Source: Xiphias gladius
Taxonomy: Eukaryota > Chordata > Actinopteri > Istiophoriformes > Xiphiidae
Assembly (NCBI RefSeq): GCF_016859285.1
Contig: NC_053409.1
Location: 27,059,976 to 27,123,975 of the forward strand
Reading direction: 5' to 3'
Length of the DNA: 64,000 bases
Under the pieces are notes generated by a model. It was not told the DNA's origin, did no database searches, and saw only the letters and a list, made by a program, of their open reading frames with translations. Below, piece after piece: positions 60,166-64,000 of this stretch. Both the position numbers and the translations under genes were made by a program. Position 1 is the first letter of the stretch, and each line of letters begins with the position of its first letter.

Positions 60166-62453
60166 CTTTCACCAGACGGCCTGGATTTGCCCCCGGAGAC
60201 TCTGGCTTCGGAAGGAACAGCGCTCCCGGCTGCTGGCGGCAGGAACCGGCAGCGCCTCGACAAAACTGGAGGCCAAGTCCGTTTTCCCGTCAAAAACCAC
60301 AGACGGGGAAACGTGTCCACGCGAAGTGAACCCGCAGGTGACTGAAATCACCGGAGAGGGTGACCCGGAAGTAAAAAGGCGAACTGTGCCAGAACTCTGC
60401 TGAAGCTTGAAGCCTGAGTTGGCTGGTTAGTGGATATATGGTGACATTATTTTAGGTGAGCGGCGTGAATTAATGTTGTGGAAAACGTTGGCCATATTCC
60501 ATATTCCCGAGTCAAATAAAGAACGTCTATAAAGTCAGAAGCAGAGGTCCCCATCACCCACCGTGAGGCGTATTACACTGACATGGTTTGAAATAATAAT
60601 AATAATAATAATAATTTGTCACTTAGGCTGCACTTTTTTGTGCTATTAATGTGTGCAATGACTTCATGGTGCTTCACATTTTTAAAAATCTTAAGGGACA
60701 AAGTAATATGTTTTGTTTTAGACGTAAATGCCTCTATGAATGTACTTGGAAAAGTGGAGGTGCACAAATATTTAATATTGAAGATAAAATAGTCACTGCA
60801 ACATTTACAGTGAAGCTGTGCTGTGTCCTGTCACCAGCGCAAAGAAAATTTCACTTTTTATATGAACTATTGTATATTTGCATTTCTGTTACTGTCACAG
60901 CAGGAAACCTGTAAACATTCAAAAGCAGAATAAGAAACCAGGTCAGGACAATATTTTATTACGTTCATGAAAAACAGCAACGCATTCAGCATTTATGATG
61001 AATTTAAATGTTTAAGCTGATTTCAACATTTCTTGTTTTGTTGAATGAATGAAAACACTTGGTTTCATTACATCAAACAGAAAACTGTTCATGTATTTGG
61101 GATAATGTGTAATTAAACACGAGTCACTTTTCATTGTTTGAAACTTTATCAACTGGACCAGAGTTTAAAAGAAAGTTTGTCGAATCTGAACAACGAGCCG
61201 CTGTTCAAACGCGTCGGACTGAGAAACACGGTTCAGTTATCAACGGGGAAATTGGGCCACAGAAAAACATGGCCGCCAACATCCCCGCAAAGGGCGGGAG
61301 TTAGCAGGAAGTCGGACATCACTCGAGTTGTCTTCGAGCGGGGACATCCGGCACCGCGTCCCGAAGACACGCCGAGGCGCCTACGTTGTGACAGGAACAG
61401 TAAAGCAAACAAAAACCCCGCAACCTGGATCAAGTGTGGCAGAAACAGGCCGAGGAGCGGCTTGGCCTCACGGTAGCGCCTTCCTCTGCATCACCCTTCT
61501 GCTCTCTGCACAAGCCCGTCATTAGCTCCAGCCACAGTATTTACTCCTGAAAATGTCCCCGGAGGCAGATTTTCTTCCCACCTGTGAGCCCCCGGTGCAT
61601 TTACTACATGGTGGACAACATAAACGACGTTCACTCCGTGGACGGAACCCTCATTTTCTTCTGCATACACCGTGATGGTGAAGCCAGTGTGTGACTGGGC
61701 TGGAGACTGACTCGCACCGTCTCTATAATTCAGTGGTTTTCTCTACGGAGTTCGGTGTTGGCTTCGGCGCCTGCGGATTGCAATGGGGCTACAGGTACTG
61801 TTTGCTAGCGAGATCCGTAGCACTGAAGCTAACCCCGAGCTCCGGTCCGATCTGCGCTAAAATGTCGCAACACTTGAGCTTTACCGGGACAAATACCAAG
61901 ACACATATAAACTGTAGAGCTTTTCTGAACCACGGCGAGACGCGCTTCAATGCGGCGCACACAGCGTCCACCAAAAACCGGCTCTTTCTCTAACGTTTCC
62001 TTGTTGTGGTTGGTGGACTGCGCCGCAACTGTTCTTCCTTCCCGGCGATTTCTTAGCGATCGCCACCAGACACGAATTTAGGGAAAACGGCAAAGTTTCC
62101 CAAGAAATGTCTAAAATTTAAGTTTGCGACCGGTGGACGTGTGTTGTAGTTCATGAATGTCTCTTAAGGTCGTCTGAGCTGTTGAGAGGAAACAGTCCGT
62201 GATTTTTAATCTAAACGTCTTTCGTCACTCACACCGGTGTTTGCGTCAAACTTAAAAAGTGACGCCAGGGCGGCCGGTGGCTTCCCCCCGACATCCGCCG
62301 TCTGATAGTGGGTTTCGATAAGCGCCAGGTTTCGGGGTCCACCTTAAACCGGAGACCCGTTCCCGTGAGCCGCCGAGCGGAGCTGCAGCCTGAGCGCAGA
62401 CCCGCTCACGGACCGGGTTTCACGGCGGATCCCGCTGCTTTCCGCGGTTCGAC
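60166..62453. other. Intergenic sequence, right part CpG-rich promoter
   Basis: No exon is recognised. A run of ATA/AAT repeats lies at 60591-60615. From about 61230 the sequence becomes CpG-rich, and 62200-62453, just before the ATG of the right-edge gene, is the likely promoter and 5' UTR. Confidence 0.4.
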
Positions 62454-63798
62454 ATGAATTTTTCTGAAGCTAAATCGGAGCTGAAGCAGCTGCTGAGCAG
62501 AGTGAGCCCGTCCGAGCTCCCCAAAGTCCTGGACTGGGTCAGGAACGCAGGTAAACGCCTCGCCCGCTGCACATGGTCCGATCCACGCTCAACATCCGCA
62601 GAGTTTTCTGACGTGATGTCCGCGGTCCCGATCGGCATCGGAATCCAGAAGTAAACCCGGGAAGACGCGAATGAATTCCGCTCCGGTGCCTCCGCGAACA
62701 CCCGCATTAGAGAGGGTAGGATTGTTCCACACGCTGCCGGCACCTGGGTGTTGCTGAGGCTGTCAGGAAGACTCAAGCACGGACCCGGAGACAGCGGGTC
62801 CCCGGGGCAGAGACCTGTAAAAGGCCCCCCCGACATAAAAGCTCCGTTCAGCTGCGGCAGTAAAATGCTGCTTCCACATGAAAGCATGAACAATAATAAT
62901 CAAAGGGTTTAATGATCTGATTATCTAAGTTTCCCGATTTTAATCTCATACTCTATTCGAGCAACCTATCGATTCGGGACCTTTACTTGGAACACAGTAT
63001 TTTTACAGTGTGGTATTAGTACTTTTACTGAAATACAGAAGTGAAAGTACTTCCCACTTCTTCCAACTCAAACTTTACACAGAATATAAACCACAATCTG
63101 TAGAGTCTTATATTAGGCCCCTCCCCTCAAAAATAAGTCAGTAAAGTTGTGGTTCTGGTCCCGACCAGAGTGAGTTACTGAGACTGCATTACCCACAAGG
63201 CCACTTGTGTGTGTGTCCGTCCTCCTGCAGGCGAGCTGGACGACCTGCTGGTGGACAACAGGAAGGTGATGCTGCAGAGCATCGCGGACGACCTGAGGGC
63301 CGGTCTGCCTCTGGACGCCATGTTACCCTCTGAGACCGCCGCCCACCACAAGGTACCGCGTCCGTGCTACGTAGCACTGCAGAGAGGTACCGCAGAGGCC
63401 TGGGAAACCTGCACCTGAACATAACCTGTTCTTCAGGGCTCCTCCATTTCTTAATCAGCCCCTCTCTATCTGAAATATGCTCGGTGGTAATGTTTAGATA
63501 TTACTCCCATGAAAGCAAATTCTCCTGCTGAGTAAACTCAGCGGAGGCAGGAGGTCTCCCAGGACCTGCTGCTCCAGAAAAGTCTAATTGTCGGGTTTAA
63601 CCAGGCTGAACGTGGGATAGCGGTGGTGATAACGGTGACGGCGGTGGTGTGTGTCTCAGATGCAGCAGCGGTCGCGGCCGACGCTCCACGTGGACGGCTT
63701 CCTGTACGATGACGAGCAGGTGGACTCTCTGTGTGAGGAGGGAGCCATGAGCCGGACCTACTGCCTCGCCTGTGGGTCCTACAGGACGGCACCTCTGG
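62454..63798 (+). CDS. Partial gene, first three coding exons, methyltransferase-like (tentative)
   Basis: Exons: 62454-62550, 63231-63352, 63660-63798, all with GT-AG borders and matching phases. Together they give 119 codons plus one base. The protein starts MNFSEAKSELKQLLSRV, continues with an acidic helical part (GELDDLLVDNRKVMLQSIAD), and exon 3 has LHVDGFLYDDEQVDSLCEEG followed by YCLACGSYRTAPL. The CxxC pair could bind zinc. The gene runs off the right edge. The pattern reminds me of an uncharacterised vertebrate protein with a class I SAM-methyltransferase domain further downstream, but that domain is not in this window, so the function is a guess. A CpG-rich region precedes the ATG. 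The splice structure and codon use make the gene itself convincing. Confidence 0.75.
62970..63072 (-). repeat. Fish 'agtaaaagtac' repeat fragment in intron 1
   Basis: 'Gacctttacttggaacacag', 'tttttacagtgtggtattag', 'tacttttactgaaatac' and 'aagtacttcccacttcttcc' are the reverse end of the repeat seen at 58380. It lies in the first intron of the right-edge gene. Confidence 0.55.
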
Positions 63799-64000
63799 GT
63801 GGGAGCAACACTTCATCACCCCCGACCTCTCAGCAGACGCATGCACGCAGGTTTTGAGCGGTTTGCACCCGCGACGTTATTACGAAAAGGCCCCTGTTAG
63901 TCGGGTAAATCTTTAATGTCCCCGAGGGGCAGTTTGGCTTGACGTCAGCGGTCAGTAGCAGCGAATACACACAAGTACACACACACCGATAAACACAAGT

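Noticed and set aside
59930..60403. 157-codon plus-strand frame
   Set aside because: It runs through the U6 snRNA and its promoter. It has no conserved protein motif.

Overview
The window looks like a piece of a teleost fish genome. It holds sparse, intron-split vertebrate genes in a background of fish-type interspersed repeats (Tc1-like transposons, an L2/CR1-type LINE, tRNA-derived SINEs, TIR elements, long CA tracts and minisatellites). No bacterial, organellar or viral gene block is visible. Most open frames are random or are made by simple repeats.

Layout. (1) 1-22535 is most simply read as part of intron 1 of mdga2, transcribed leftwards. I see no exon in it, only repeats. (2) 22536-22608 (minus) is the signal-peptide exon of mdga2, with a GC-rich, CpG-rich promoter region on its right to about 23520. 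(3) 23.5-48.2 kb is gene-poor. It holds two blocks of a 21-bp-period minisatellite (25.4-27.5 kb), an L2/CR1-like LINE on the minus strand (28.76-30.19 kb), a 32-bp minisatellite (31.2-32.1 kb), a TIR element, a decayed Tc1-like transposon (41.15-42.41 kb), and a CpG-rich zone at 45.3-46.5 kb with weak signs of an unidentified minus-strand gene. (4) 48464-55472 (minus) is a complete slc3a2 coding sequence in eight exons (557 codons), encoding the 4F2/CD98 heavy chain of heteromeric amino-acid transporters. (5) 59807-60165 (plus) is a U6 snRNA gene with octamer, PSE, TATA box and T-run terminator. Its 5' stem-loop differs from the usual vertebrate sequence but still pairs perfectly. (6) 62454 to the right edge (plus) carries the first three coding exons of a gene I cannot name with certainty, probably a methyltransferase-like protein, which continues beyond the window.

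The genes do not form a pathway. mdga2 (neuronal adhesion), slc3a2 (amino-acid transport), U6 (splicing) and the right-edge gene are independent units. I found no convincing new multi-gene system. The best leads are the U6 variant with compensated stem changes, a ~484-bp inverted repeat pair 22 kb apart, a variant-coded minisatellite, a 1,054-nt stretch with no T on the plus strand, and an unidentified coding-like segment at 45.5-46.3 kb.
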